From Fervidibacter sinensis (GTDB lineage: Bacteria; Armatimonadota; Fervidibacteria; Fervidibacterales; Fervidibacteraceae), in the NCBI GenBank assembly GCA_032161045.1, contig JAVHTH010000006.1: a stretch of 64,000 nucleotides of DNA. One strand, given 5' to 3'. Numbering within the stretch: the stretch's first letter is position 1; each line of letters opens with the position of its first letter. Position numbers and translations under genes: made by a program. Under the pieces are notes generated by a model. It ran no database searches and was not told where the DNA came from. It saw only the letters and a list, made by a program, of their open reading frames with translations. This document shows, piece by piece, positions 25,403-33,800 of the stretch.

Positions 25403-26704
25403 TTAACTCAAAATTACCTCGCCGGCCATCATCTCATCAGCCTGCTTTTGCAACCTTTCGGCAAACGGTCGCTCCATCTCCGCATCCAGGGTTACCCAAT
25501 CGGTGTCGTAAGTGATGTTGAGAACCACTCCGTTTCGGTAAACGAAGGCGATAAGGTTTTGCGCCCACAAAGCAAGACGAGCGTGAACATTCACGACCCT
25601 CATCCGCTCAAATTCTTCCTGAATCCGTCTTTTCAAATCGTCAACACCTTCGCCGGTTAACGCCGAAACCAAAACCGCATTGGGGTAACGGCGGAGCAGC
25701 GCTTGTTTGTCCCAATCCGAAGGCAACTTGTCAGCCTTGTTAAGCACAAGTATAGTTGGCTTATCGCCTGCGCCGATTTCCTGCAAAGTTTGCTCAACGA
25801 CCCGAATATGTTCGTCCATGTTCCTGTGCGAGACATCAACTACATGGAGCAACAGGTCAGCGGTCCGAACTTCTTCCAAAGTCGCGTGGAAAGAAGTGAT
25901 CAAGTGTGGGGGTAGGTCTCGGATGAAACCGATGGTGTCGGTGAGCAAAACTTTGTGACCGTCAGGAAGAAAAAGAACTCTCGTTGTTGCGTCAAGGGTA
26001 GCGAAAAGTCGGTCCTCAACGAAAACATTTGCCCCAGTCAACGCGTTCATCAGCGTTGATTTCCCGACATTGGTGTAACCGACGAGAGCGATTGTGAAAA
26101 GTTCCCTTTCCTTTCGGCTTTGAACCCTCGTTGTTGTTTGGCGCTGAATTTCCTGCAATTGTTTTTGCAAATCGGCGATTCGTTTCTTCGCTCTTCTCTG
26201 GTCAACTTCCAACTGAGTTTCACCGGGGCCGCGAGTTCCGATACCGCCACCGAGCCGCGAAAGGTGTTGCCACATTCGCCTCAATCGTGGCAACTGATAT
26301 TGCAACTGGGCAAGTTCAACTTGGAGCATCGCTTGTTTGGTTCTCGCCCTTTTCGCGAAAATGTCAAGGATAAGTTCAGTTCGGTCAATCACGCGGACAT
26401 TGAGCAACTTTTCAAGGTTGCGAGCTTGAGCGGGGGTGAGGTCGTGGTTGAAGATGACCAAATCGGCACCAAGTTCAGCACACATCCGCGCCAGTTCCTC
26501 TGCCTTGCCTCGCCCAATGAAATAAGCGGGGTCAACCTCTTTGCGAGTTTGGGTGAGGATGCCAATAACCTCCGCACCCGCAGTGTCGGCGAGAGCAGCA
26601 AGTTCTTCAAGTCCATCTTCAAGTTCATCGCGACCGTTAAAAGCAACTCCAACCAGAATCGCTTTTTCTTTCTGAGCGATGGCTTGCCCTTTCAGTCTCT
26701 CCAA
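25403..26704 (-). CDS. hflX: GTPase HflX
   Basis: The 433-residue protein has the HflX glycine-rich segment GGGIGTRGPGETQLE (152-166), G1 GYTNVGKST (209-217), G3 DTIG (256-259), G4 NKAD (322-325) and the N-terminal HflX domain with AYFIGRGKAEEL. HflX binds ribosomes and rescues stalled ones under stress. The start is TTG with GAGGTGAT eight bases upstream. The 79 bp upstream separate it from the LolA-like gene on the same strand, so the two may be co-transcribed. Confidence 0.95.
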   Translation of the reverse strand: MERLKGQAIAQKEKAILVGVAFNGRDELEDGLEELAALADTAGAEVIGILTQTRKEVDPAYFIGRGKAEELARMCAELGADLVIFNHDLTPAQARNLEKLLNVRVIDRTELILDIFAKRARTKQAMLQVELAQLQYQLPRLRRMWQHLSRLGGGIGTRGPGETQLEVDQRRAKKRIADLQKQLQEIQRQTTTRVQSRKERELFTIALVGYTNVGKSTLMNALTGANVFVEDRLFATLDATTRVLFLPDGHKVLLTDTIGFIRDLPPHLITSFHATLEEVRTADLLLHVVDVSHRNMDEHIRVVEQTLQEIGAGDKPTILVLNKADKLPSDWDKQALLRRYPNAVLVSALTGEGVDDLKRRIQEEFERMRVVNVHARLALWAQNLIAFVYRNGVVLNITYDTDWVTLDAEMERPFAERLQKQADEMMAGEVILS

Positions 26705-26783
26705 CTGACAGCATCACCTCGCGCCCACTTTCTGGCGCTGGTGAAAATTTTAGGGCAAAGATGTCCGAAGGGAAAGGCAAAGG

Positions 26784-27527
26784 TTAGCGTTGTCCTTGCG
26801 GTCCTTGCATCTGCGGGACTTGAAACTCGGTGACTTGCTTGAAGCCGCTTGGAACTTTGTATGTGAAGAAGTCTTTGGGCAATTTAGGGTTTGGGATGAC
26901 CTCCTGAGAAGTTTCCGTGATAGTGACCACAATGTTGCCGCCTGCTGGGTGCTTTTGCTCAATTCGCCTTTGACTTTGCCAGATGAACCCTTTGTCGTCA
27001 ACCCACAGGGTTTGAGTGCCGCCGCCTTTGAGGTTAAGTTGGATTTTAGTCGTGGTCCGCTTGTTCAAAGTTTCTTTGCCGACAACTTTTACAGCAGCCA
27101 CCTTTTCCTTCCATCCCTCCCCAATGAAGCAACTCAGGTCATCCACAACCGATGAAGTGCGCCCTCCAGAACGGACGATTTCCTTCAAGGTTTTAGGTGC
27201 AGCCTCCTTCTTGACCTGCTTGAGGGCATCAATTTGGGTGAACAAGTTTTTGCCGTCACTGACGATGGTTACGCTACCTTGCCCTTCATCTTCAACCCAA
27301 CGAACGCGAAGCAAATTCGGGCGTTGATAGACAGCCTCATGTTTGATGGTTCGCTTCATCGCCATTTCGCCAACTTTCTGCTCCGCCACGATTGTTGAAC
27401 GGACACGCAAACCTGAAAGGCTTTGGTAAGCCTTGAAGGTCTTGGAAAGCAAAGCGTCAGCGGTTTGCGCCATCGCAAAAGCGACGAAACCTGCCAAAAA
27501 CAAAAAAGTCACCAACAATTTCCTCAT
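26784..27527 (-). CDS. LolA-like/DUF2092-like periplasmic protein
   Basis: The 247-residue protein has a signal peptide ending in AMAQ (about residue 21) and a LolA/LolB-type half-barrel pattern: KTFKAYQSLSGLRVRSTIV, YQRPNLLRVRW, VSDGKNLFTQI, and TLWVDDKGFIWQSQR. The family binds lipid or lipoprotein acyl chains in the periplasm. It lacks the lipobox, so it would be soluble. GAGGAG precedes the ATG. It is divergent from topA, with 194 bp between them holding no other gene. Confidence 0.75.
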   Translation of the reverse strand: MRKLLVTFLFLAGFVAFAMAQTADALLSKTFKAYQSLSGLRVRSTIVAEQKVGEMAMKRTIKHEAVYQRPNLLRVRWVEDEGQGSVTIVSDGKNLFTQIDALKQVKKEAAPKTLKEIVRSGGRTSSVVDDLSCFIGEGWKEKVAAVKVVGKETLNKRTTTKIQLNLKGGGTQTLWVDDKGFIWQSQRRIEQKHPAGGNIVVTITETSQEVIPNPKLPKDFFTYKVPSGFKQVTEFQVPQMQGPQGQR

Positions 27528-27721
27528 GCGCTTTCACTCCTCGCTTGAATTTCAAGGGAGCGATTTTCCGCATCGCCCACCAACCCGAAATTTTGCGACG
27601 CTTTTCCCGAAAAGCAATGGTCAAGACAAAGAGGGCAAATTGTGGCCAAATTATGAAAGACCTTTTTCGCCCCTGCTTAGGGTGAAGAAACCACTCCAGA
27701 CAGTTTGGAGGTGGCAACTCA

Positions 27722-30172
27722 ATGTCCCAAAAGCGACAACGGAAACAAAGCCGAAAAGCCGACAACAAACCGAAGAGAGGAAAAAGCGAGACTGAAACAC
27801 TATCAAGAGGCAAGAAACTCATCATTGTTGAGTCACCGGCGAAAGCGAGGACTATTCGGCAAATAGTTGGAGACGAGTTTGCTGTTGAGAGCACGATGGG
27901 ACACATAATGGATTTGCCCGAGCGTAAATTCGGCGTGGATTTGGAAAATGGCTTCACCCCGCAGTATGTAGTCCGACCGAAACGGAAGGAAGTCATCAAG
28001 CGGCTGAAGGAAGTGGCGAAAGAAGCAAGCGAAGTTTACTTGGCTTCGGACCCAGACCGCGAGGGCGAGGCTATCGCTTGGCATGTCGCTCAAGTTATCA
28101 AGCGCCCCGATGCAAAGCGAATTGAGTTTCACGAAATCACGAAGCCTGCGGTCTTGAAAGCGCTTCAAAACCCTCGCGAAATTGACACGAACTTGGTCAA
28201 TGCCCAACAAGCCCGCCGCGTCCTTGACAGAATTTTCGGATACACTCTGAGCCCGCTCTTGTGGCAAAAGATCAAAAAGAACTTGTCGGCAGGGCGCGTC
28301 CAATCGGTGGCGCTTCGGCTCGTCGTTGAGCGTGAGCGCGAAATTCAAAACTTCGTCCCGCGAGAGTATTGGAGCATCACTGCAACTTTGACCCCTGAAG
28401 ATAGGGATGCCCCATTTAATGCTCGCTTGGTTCAAATCGGTGAACGCAAAGTCACAACGCCCGATAGAGAAACTCAAAGCGAAAGTGAAACCTCTGACAA
28501 GCAGGAGAAAGACGCTGCTGAAAAGAAGGACGGCGGGATTGTCATTTCAAGTGAGGCAGAAGCGAAAGCGTTGGTTGATGTTTTGAAGCGAGCCAAATAC
28601 GCAGTGTTAAGGGTTGAGCGGGGCGAGCGAAAGCGGACACCGCCGCCGCCTTTCATCACCTCAACGCTTCAACAAGCGGCATCGCGCCAACTCGGTTTCA
28701 ACCCAACCAGAACAATGCGGATTGCGCAGCAACTTTACGAAGGCATTGATTTAGGCGATGAAGGGACTGTTGGCTTGATAACTTACATGCGAACTGACTC
28801 GCCCCGAGTTTCCGAAGTTGCGCAGGCGCAAGCAGCAGACTTCATTCGCCAGAATTTCGGCGATGCTTTCCTGCCACCTAAGCCCCGGCAATTCAAAGCG
28901 AGGAAAAGCGCACAAGAAGCCCACGAAGCCATCCGACCAACTTCCGTTTTCAGAACCCCAGAAAAAGTCAAGCCCTACCTCACCGATGAGCAATTTGCCC
29001 TTTACACCCTTATTTGGCGAAGGTTTGTCGCAAGTCAAATGGCAGACGCAATCTACGACACGCTGACAGTGGACATAGTGGCAAGGGACGGGGGGCGCGG
29101 GACGAGGGACGGAGACGAAATTCCTGAATGGCTGAAAGACGCCAATGAGTTCCTCTTTCGGGCGACGGGTAGGTTGCTTAAGTTTGAGGGTTGGTTGAAG
29201 GTTTACGAAGTTGAGGCAGATGAGGAAGATGAGAACGAGGAAGGCATGAACATCCCTGACTTGACAGAGGATGAACCGCTTCGGTTGTTGTCCCTTCAAC
29301 CCGAGCAGCACTTCACGAAACCGCCAGCGCGATACACTCAAGCGACTTTGGTCAAAGCGCTGGAGGAGTTAGGCATTGGTCGCCCATCAACTTATGCTCC
29401 GACGGTTGACACGATTGTCAAGCGTGGCTATGTTGAACTCAAAGGCAAGCAACTCGTCCCGACACCGCTCGGGATGCTTGTTTGCGATAAGTTAGTGCAA
29501 TTCTTCCCTGACTTGCTCAGCGTTGGCTTCACCGCTCAAATGGAAGATAGGCTTGACGATGTTGAAGAAGGCAAACAGGAATGGCAGGAAGCAGTTCGCC
29601 ACTTTTATGAGCCGTTCAGAAAAGCGCTGGAACTTGCCAAAAAGCGGATGAGCAAGGAAGGAGGTTTGACAACTGACCAAAAGTGCCCACTATGCGGTGC
29701 CCCGATGATTGTCAAGTTCTCTGCCTACGGTCCTTTCTTAGCCTGCGAGCGCTACCCAGAATGCCGGGCGCTGATTCCAATGGAGGAAGGGGCAACTAAA
29801 GATTGCCCTAACTGTGGGAGCGTGATGGTCAGGAGAGGCAATGACAGCGTCAGATATTTCCTCTGCATCAAATGCGGCTCGGTTGAACCCACAGATGGAC
29901 AAGAACTTGTCAAGTGTCCGGAATGCGGCGTGGGAGTTTTGGTGCCCCGCACCGTCCGAAAAGGGAGGATGAAAGGGCGAACTTTCTTTAGTTGCTCGCG
30001 CTACCCAGATTGCAAATTCGCAACTTGGGACAAACCACTTGCAAACCCATGCCCCAAATGTGGCGGGTTGATGGTTGAAAAGAGACCGAAAGATGGAGAA
30101 CCCGTAGCGGTTTGCTTGAATAGTGAGTGCAATTACACGGAACTGGTTGCGCAAGCAGTTGAAGAAGGGTAA
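27722..30172 (+). CDS. topA: DNA topoisomerase I
   Basis: The 816-residue type IA topoisomerase relaxes negative supercoils. TOPRIM motifs are IIVESPAKA (34-42) and DPDREGEAIAWH (110-121); the catalytic Tyr is Tyr355 in GLITYMRTDS. Four C-terminal zinc ribbons follow (CPLCGAP, CPNCGSV, CPECGVG...CSRYPDC, CPKCGG). A short low-complexity stretch RDGGRGTRDGDE at about residues 455-466 is encoded by a heptamer repeat tract. A second acidic linker (EADEEDENEE) follows near 498. GGAGGTG precedes the ATG. A charged basic N-terminal extension of about 30 residues is unusual but plausible. Confidence 0.95.
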   Translation: MSQKRQRKQSRKADNKPKRGKSETETLSRGKKLIIVESPAKARTIRQIVGDEFAVESTMGHIMDLPERKFGVDLENGFTPQYVVRPKRKEVIKRLKEVAKEASEVYLASDPDREGEAIAWHVAQVIKRPDAKRIEFHEITKPAVLKALQNPREIDTNLVNAQQARRVLDRIFGYTLSPLLWQKIKKNLSAGRVQSVALRLVVEREREIQNFVPREYWSITATLTPEDRDAPFNARLVQIGERKVTTPDRETQSESETSDKQEKDAAEKKDGGIVISSEAEAKALVDVLKRAKYAVLRVERGERKRTPPPPFITSTLQQAASRQLGFNPTRTMRIAQQLYEGIDLGDEGTVGLITYMRTDSPRVSEVAQAQAADFIRQNFGDAFLPPKPRQFKARKSAQEAHEAIRPTSVFRTPEKVKPYLTDEQFALYTLIWRRFVASQMADAIYDTLTVDIVARDGGRGTRDGDEIPEWLKDANEFLFRATGRLLKFEGWLKVYEVEADEEDENEEGMNIPDLTEDEPLRLLSLQPEQHFTKPPARYTQATLVKALEELGIGRPSTYAPTVDTIVKRGYVELKGKQLVPTPLGMLVCDKLVQFFPDLLSVGFTAQMEDRLDDVEEGKQEWQEAVRHFYEPFRKALELAKKRMSKEGGLTTDQKCPLCGAPMIVKFSAYGPFLACERYPECRALIPMEEGATKDCPNCGSVMVRRGNDSVRYFLCIKCGSVEPTDGQELVKCPECGVGVLVPRTVRKGRMKGRTFFSCSRYPDCKFATWDKPLANPCPKCGGLMVEKRPKDGEPVAVCLNSECNYTELVAQAVEEG
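29084..29113. repeat. Heptamer tract GGGACGN inside topA
   Basis: Units GGGACGG, GGGGCGC, GGGACGA, GGGACGG are tandem with a period of seven, in frame within topA. They are the same units as in the DUF4091-type gene about 16-19 kb away. Confidence 0.85.
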
Positions 30173-30186
30173 GCCAAAGATGAAAT

Positions 30187-30265
30187 TGGTGGCCCCGGCG
30201 GGATTTGAACCCGCGACCTCCGGCTTGAGAGGCCGGCGTCCTGAACCGGGCTAGACGACGGGGCC
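30187..30265 (-). tRNA. tRNA-Glu (anticodon CTC), CCA encoded
   Basis: Read on the minus strand, GGCCCCG pairs with CGGGGCC to form the acceptor stem. The D arm is GTC...GAC, the anticodon arm CCGGC-CTCTCAA-GCCGG gives anticodon CTC, and the T arm is GCGGG-TTCAAAT-CCCGC. The discriminator A at 30190 is followed by an encoded CCA (30189-30187). It lies 14 bp after the end of topA, on the opposite strand. Confidence 0.95.
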
Positions 30266-30354
30266 ACACTCCTTTGAAGGTTCACAAACGGCGGTGAAAA
30301 GAATAACGCATATCACAGCAAAACGCAAGTTCCCCGAAATCAATCTCTTCACCG

Positions 30355-30798
30355 TCAGTCAACAAAAGCACCAGATGGGTTAGGCAGCGATGGTAAGGCA
30401 CTTAGTGGTGAGCGGACAGTTATCGTCCCGATTACAACTGTCCCTTCATTGCCCAAAGCGTCCCTTGCCTTGACTGTCACCCGATAAACAGCATCGGACA
30501 CACTTGAATTCAACGGTAATGAGATCGTCACAGTGCTGGTGACTGTTTTTTGGTTCTGCACGCTTAAGGCAATTGGGACAAAACCTTGGGGGCGAGGGGA
30601 AATGTCAACTTCCGCGAACGCCACTCCTGATGGGTCGTTTACAGTCACGGTGATTTGGACTATCCCACCACCGAAAGGCAAATCGGTTCTTGAAAAAGTT
30701 CCGGTTGCCGATGGGGGCGAATTGTCACCGCCGCCACCCCCACCGCAACCGAGCAAAGCAAGGCAAAGCAATACCGCAAACGAAATCTTCAGCCTCAT
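30355..30798 (-). CDS. Small lipoprotein with Ig-like domain
   Basis: The ATG at 30798 follows AAGGTGG and starts MRLKISFAVLLCLALLGC, a lipoprotein signal with a lipobox (ALLGC). A Gly-rich linker follows, then one Ig-like sandwich (residues about 35-135, VQITVTVNDPSGVAFAEVDI and YRVTVKARDALGNEG). The mature protein would be about 130 residues, tethered to a membrane. It begins 17 bp after the stop of the subtilase gene and so is its operon partner. The function is unknown; anchoring or binding of the protease is a guess. Confidence 0.75.
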   Translation of the reverse strand: MRLKISFAVLLCLALLGCGGGGGGDNSPPSATGTFSRTDLPFGGGIVQITVTVNDPSGVAFAEVDISPRPQGFVPIALSVQNQKTVTSTVTISLPLNSSVSDAVYRVTVKARDALGNEGTVVIGTITVRSPLSALPSLPNPSGAFVD

Positions 30799-30815
30799 TT
30801 CTCTGCCACCTTCCT

Positions 30816-33800
30816 TCATTTCAACTTGGCGCTAATGACACCTTGCGCGATGCGCCCTTTTTCATCGCGGGCAATAACCTTCACCAGATAAACCCCGATG
30901 GGCAGGCTTTGGTCTGCCGAAGTTGAACCGTCCCAAATGATTCGGTGCGTCCCGGAAGACCTGAAAGATTTGTCAAGGACTCGGATGGTGCGACCCGTGA
31001 GGGTTTGGACGATGACCTCCGTTTGGGCAGAATTTGTCAAGTTGAACTCAATTGCAACGGTCTTACCTCGCAGCGGGAGAATTTTCAAGTTTTGAACCTT
31101 GAGTGGCTTTTCAACGCTGCGCTCAGCAACAATTTGCAACTGTCTTTCCTCGCCCGCCACCAACCTCAACCTGTAAGTTCCAGTTCTCAGCGAATAAGTT
31201 GCGTTGACGATTGGGTCAACGAGAATCAATGTCCAATCGCGCCCCAAAGTCGCTAAGTTCTCGGCGCTGATTGTCACTTCTTCATCCTGTTCGCCACTGG
31301 CCAAAACAAGTGCCCAAGTAACCTTTTGCTTCTCTGGCTTGACAGAAACCCCCGCCTTTGTCCCATCGCTTCCAACCAAAGCCACCCTCGTCGGTGCGAC
31401 GGGATTTGGTGGCAACATCGCCTCCACCACTTGACCGTTTCGGCTCAAGCCAAGCAACAGTGTCTCGGTTCCGTCTTTCCGTTGCACTTTCAGGCTGAAC
31501 AATTGCCATTCGGTAGATTTGCCCGGGACATTTTCCTTGCGTGCAGTTGCAGGAACTGGCACGACCAAACTGCAGGCTTGGAAGGCGTAAGCGAAGTAGG
31601 ACTCCCAAGGTTTGATTTCACCCTCAAAATCGCCTTGAGCGAGCGTTCGGTCGTAAACGAACCTGTAAGTGCCAGCGACATCGTCCCATCTCCACAGGAA
31701 CGGAGCAACAACATCTGATGCTTGAGATAGTGGTAGAACTGAGAGTCCCACCTTCACCCTCAAGGTTGACAATTGCCAAGTAATTGGAACTGCGATTGGG
31801 AAACTGATGAGGTTCCAACCGGGCTGCAAACTGATTTCCACCGTGTCTGTATCTGGCAACCTCCCTGTGCGCGGTCGGATATTGACAGTTTGCCTCGGCT
31901 TGACGAAGAAACCGACACCGACTTCGGTCCAAGGTGCAGTTGGGTCAACCAATTCAAATTTGCGTGAAATCGGATTGTAACGGACAATCCGACCTTGCAG
32001 GACTTGAGGGTCAACGCCGAGGATCTCGCTCAAGGACGGCGGGTTTTGACCTGTGGGAACAGTTGGGGGCAAGAAAGGCAAGCCCAAACCGCGAACCCGC
32101 TCACTTGACACTTGGTCTAACTTCGGCAACACGAGGATGCGATAATTTTGCTGCCAATCGGAAGGCAACCTTATCCCGCTCACAGTCAAGTAGAACGACC
32201 AGTTGCCGACATCTTGGGGTGAAAACGAAAGGGGAATTTCCGCTTCGCCGCTATCGCCAGTTGAGTAAGTTTTGGTTTGAACCGAAAGACCTCGCCTAAG
32301 TGTCAGGTTGACAGTTTGGTTGGGAACGGGGTTGCCGTAAGCGTCCAAAACGCGAACGCGAATGACAATCTCTTCGCCGACAAGTTTCACCAGCGGGTTC
32401 ACAATTGACGATTGCAGTTCGTTTTCTTGCTGGCTATCAACAAAGGCAAGCCTTGTGGGCATACCTGCTTGGACAATGACATTGACACTTCTCGGTGACA
32501 GCGAAGGCGCATCGGGAGAGGAGACCATCAACGCCATTTGCCCCGCTTTAGTGCCGACAGAAATTGTGACCTTAACTGAGCCGTTGACCGAGCCATCCTC
32601 ATCAGCAAGTTGTGTTGGACCTGAGCGGATATCGCCATCAACAACTGTCAACACCTTTAGGTCACCTTCAACGGGTATCAACCCAATTTGGAACCGAACT
32701 GGAGAATCGGAGCGGGCAATTGGGTTACCTTTTGCGTCTTTCAGGTTCATCTGCAAAACCACTGTCCCGTTGACAGCAACTCGCACATTGTTTTGCTCGT
32801 CCATGGCGGGAGTGGTCATGAGTTCCAAAATGGTAGGGTCTCCAAGGCGAACAGTCAAAGTTCGGGATGCCGCAAGAGTTGTCCCAATCACTTCGGCGCT
32901 AACTGTCAAGACCCCAACTCGCCCAGTAAGGTTGACGGTTGCTTCCGCTTGTCCATTTCCGTCAGTCAACTTTTCAACGGTCGCTGCCCCATCAATCGTC
33001 CCGACAGTCGTCGGTGCGACGGTGAAGCGAACCCTTTGGTTTTCAATCGGGTTACCTGCTAAATCGGTCACCTTCGCAGTTGCATTCACTTGAGGTGGCT
33101 CTAAAGTTGACGGCACTTCTGTCGCGCTAAGTGTCAAGATTAGCCGTGCAGGGGGGCCTGCCACAACACTGACCGGCAAATCGTGGCTCTTATCGGATGT
33201 TAAGGTGCTGAATGCGGCGGGAACGAGAGCGGTTGCTGAATATTCGCCCAACCGAGCCGTTCGGGCATCAGCGATGATGGAAATCGTGATTTGCCCGCCA
33301 CCAACTATCGTCCCCGCTGCGGGTGTCACCCCGAAGGCAAAACCGTCATCCTGTTCAGTCGTCGGGTCATCCCTTGTCAAAAGTGCCCAATCAAAATCTG
33401 GAGCATCGTCAACAGTTCCGGTTACGGAGTCTTTCAATTGCGCTCTCACTTGCAAAGTTGTTGGCTCACCCAAATCTGACCAACGGATGCCAAACTCAAC
33501 TGCTCGCTCTGACAAGTTCAAGTAAGCGAGAGAACGACGAACTGCGCCGACATACAATGCTTGCTCGGTTGCGTTTAATCTGACTTTTGCTTCGGCTGAA
33601 CCGTCAACATTTGTGTCAAGTTCAAAGGTCAAATCAATGTCGGCTATCCTTGTCAACATTCGTCCAACAAACTCTGCCCTGAAGAACAGAACCCCTTGCC
33701 TATCCTGAACCCATATGCGACCTATGTTGATGGATGTTGACGGCAGTGAGGCGACTTCAGTCAAAGTGTTTTCGTTAGGGTCGGAGATGAACAAGAGCCA

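Noticed and set aside
28751..29341. A 196-codon minus-strand frame within topA
   Set aside because: It overlaps conserved TopA sequence in full, and no protein pattern is visible in the antisense reading.
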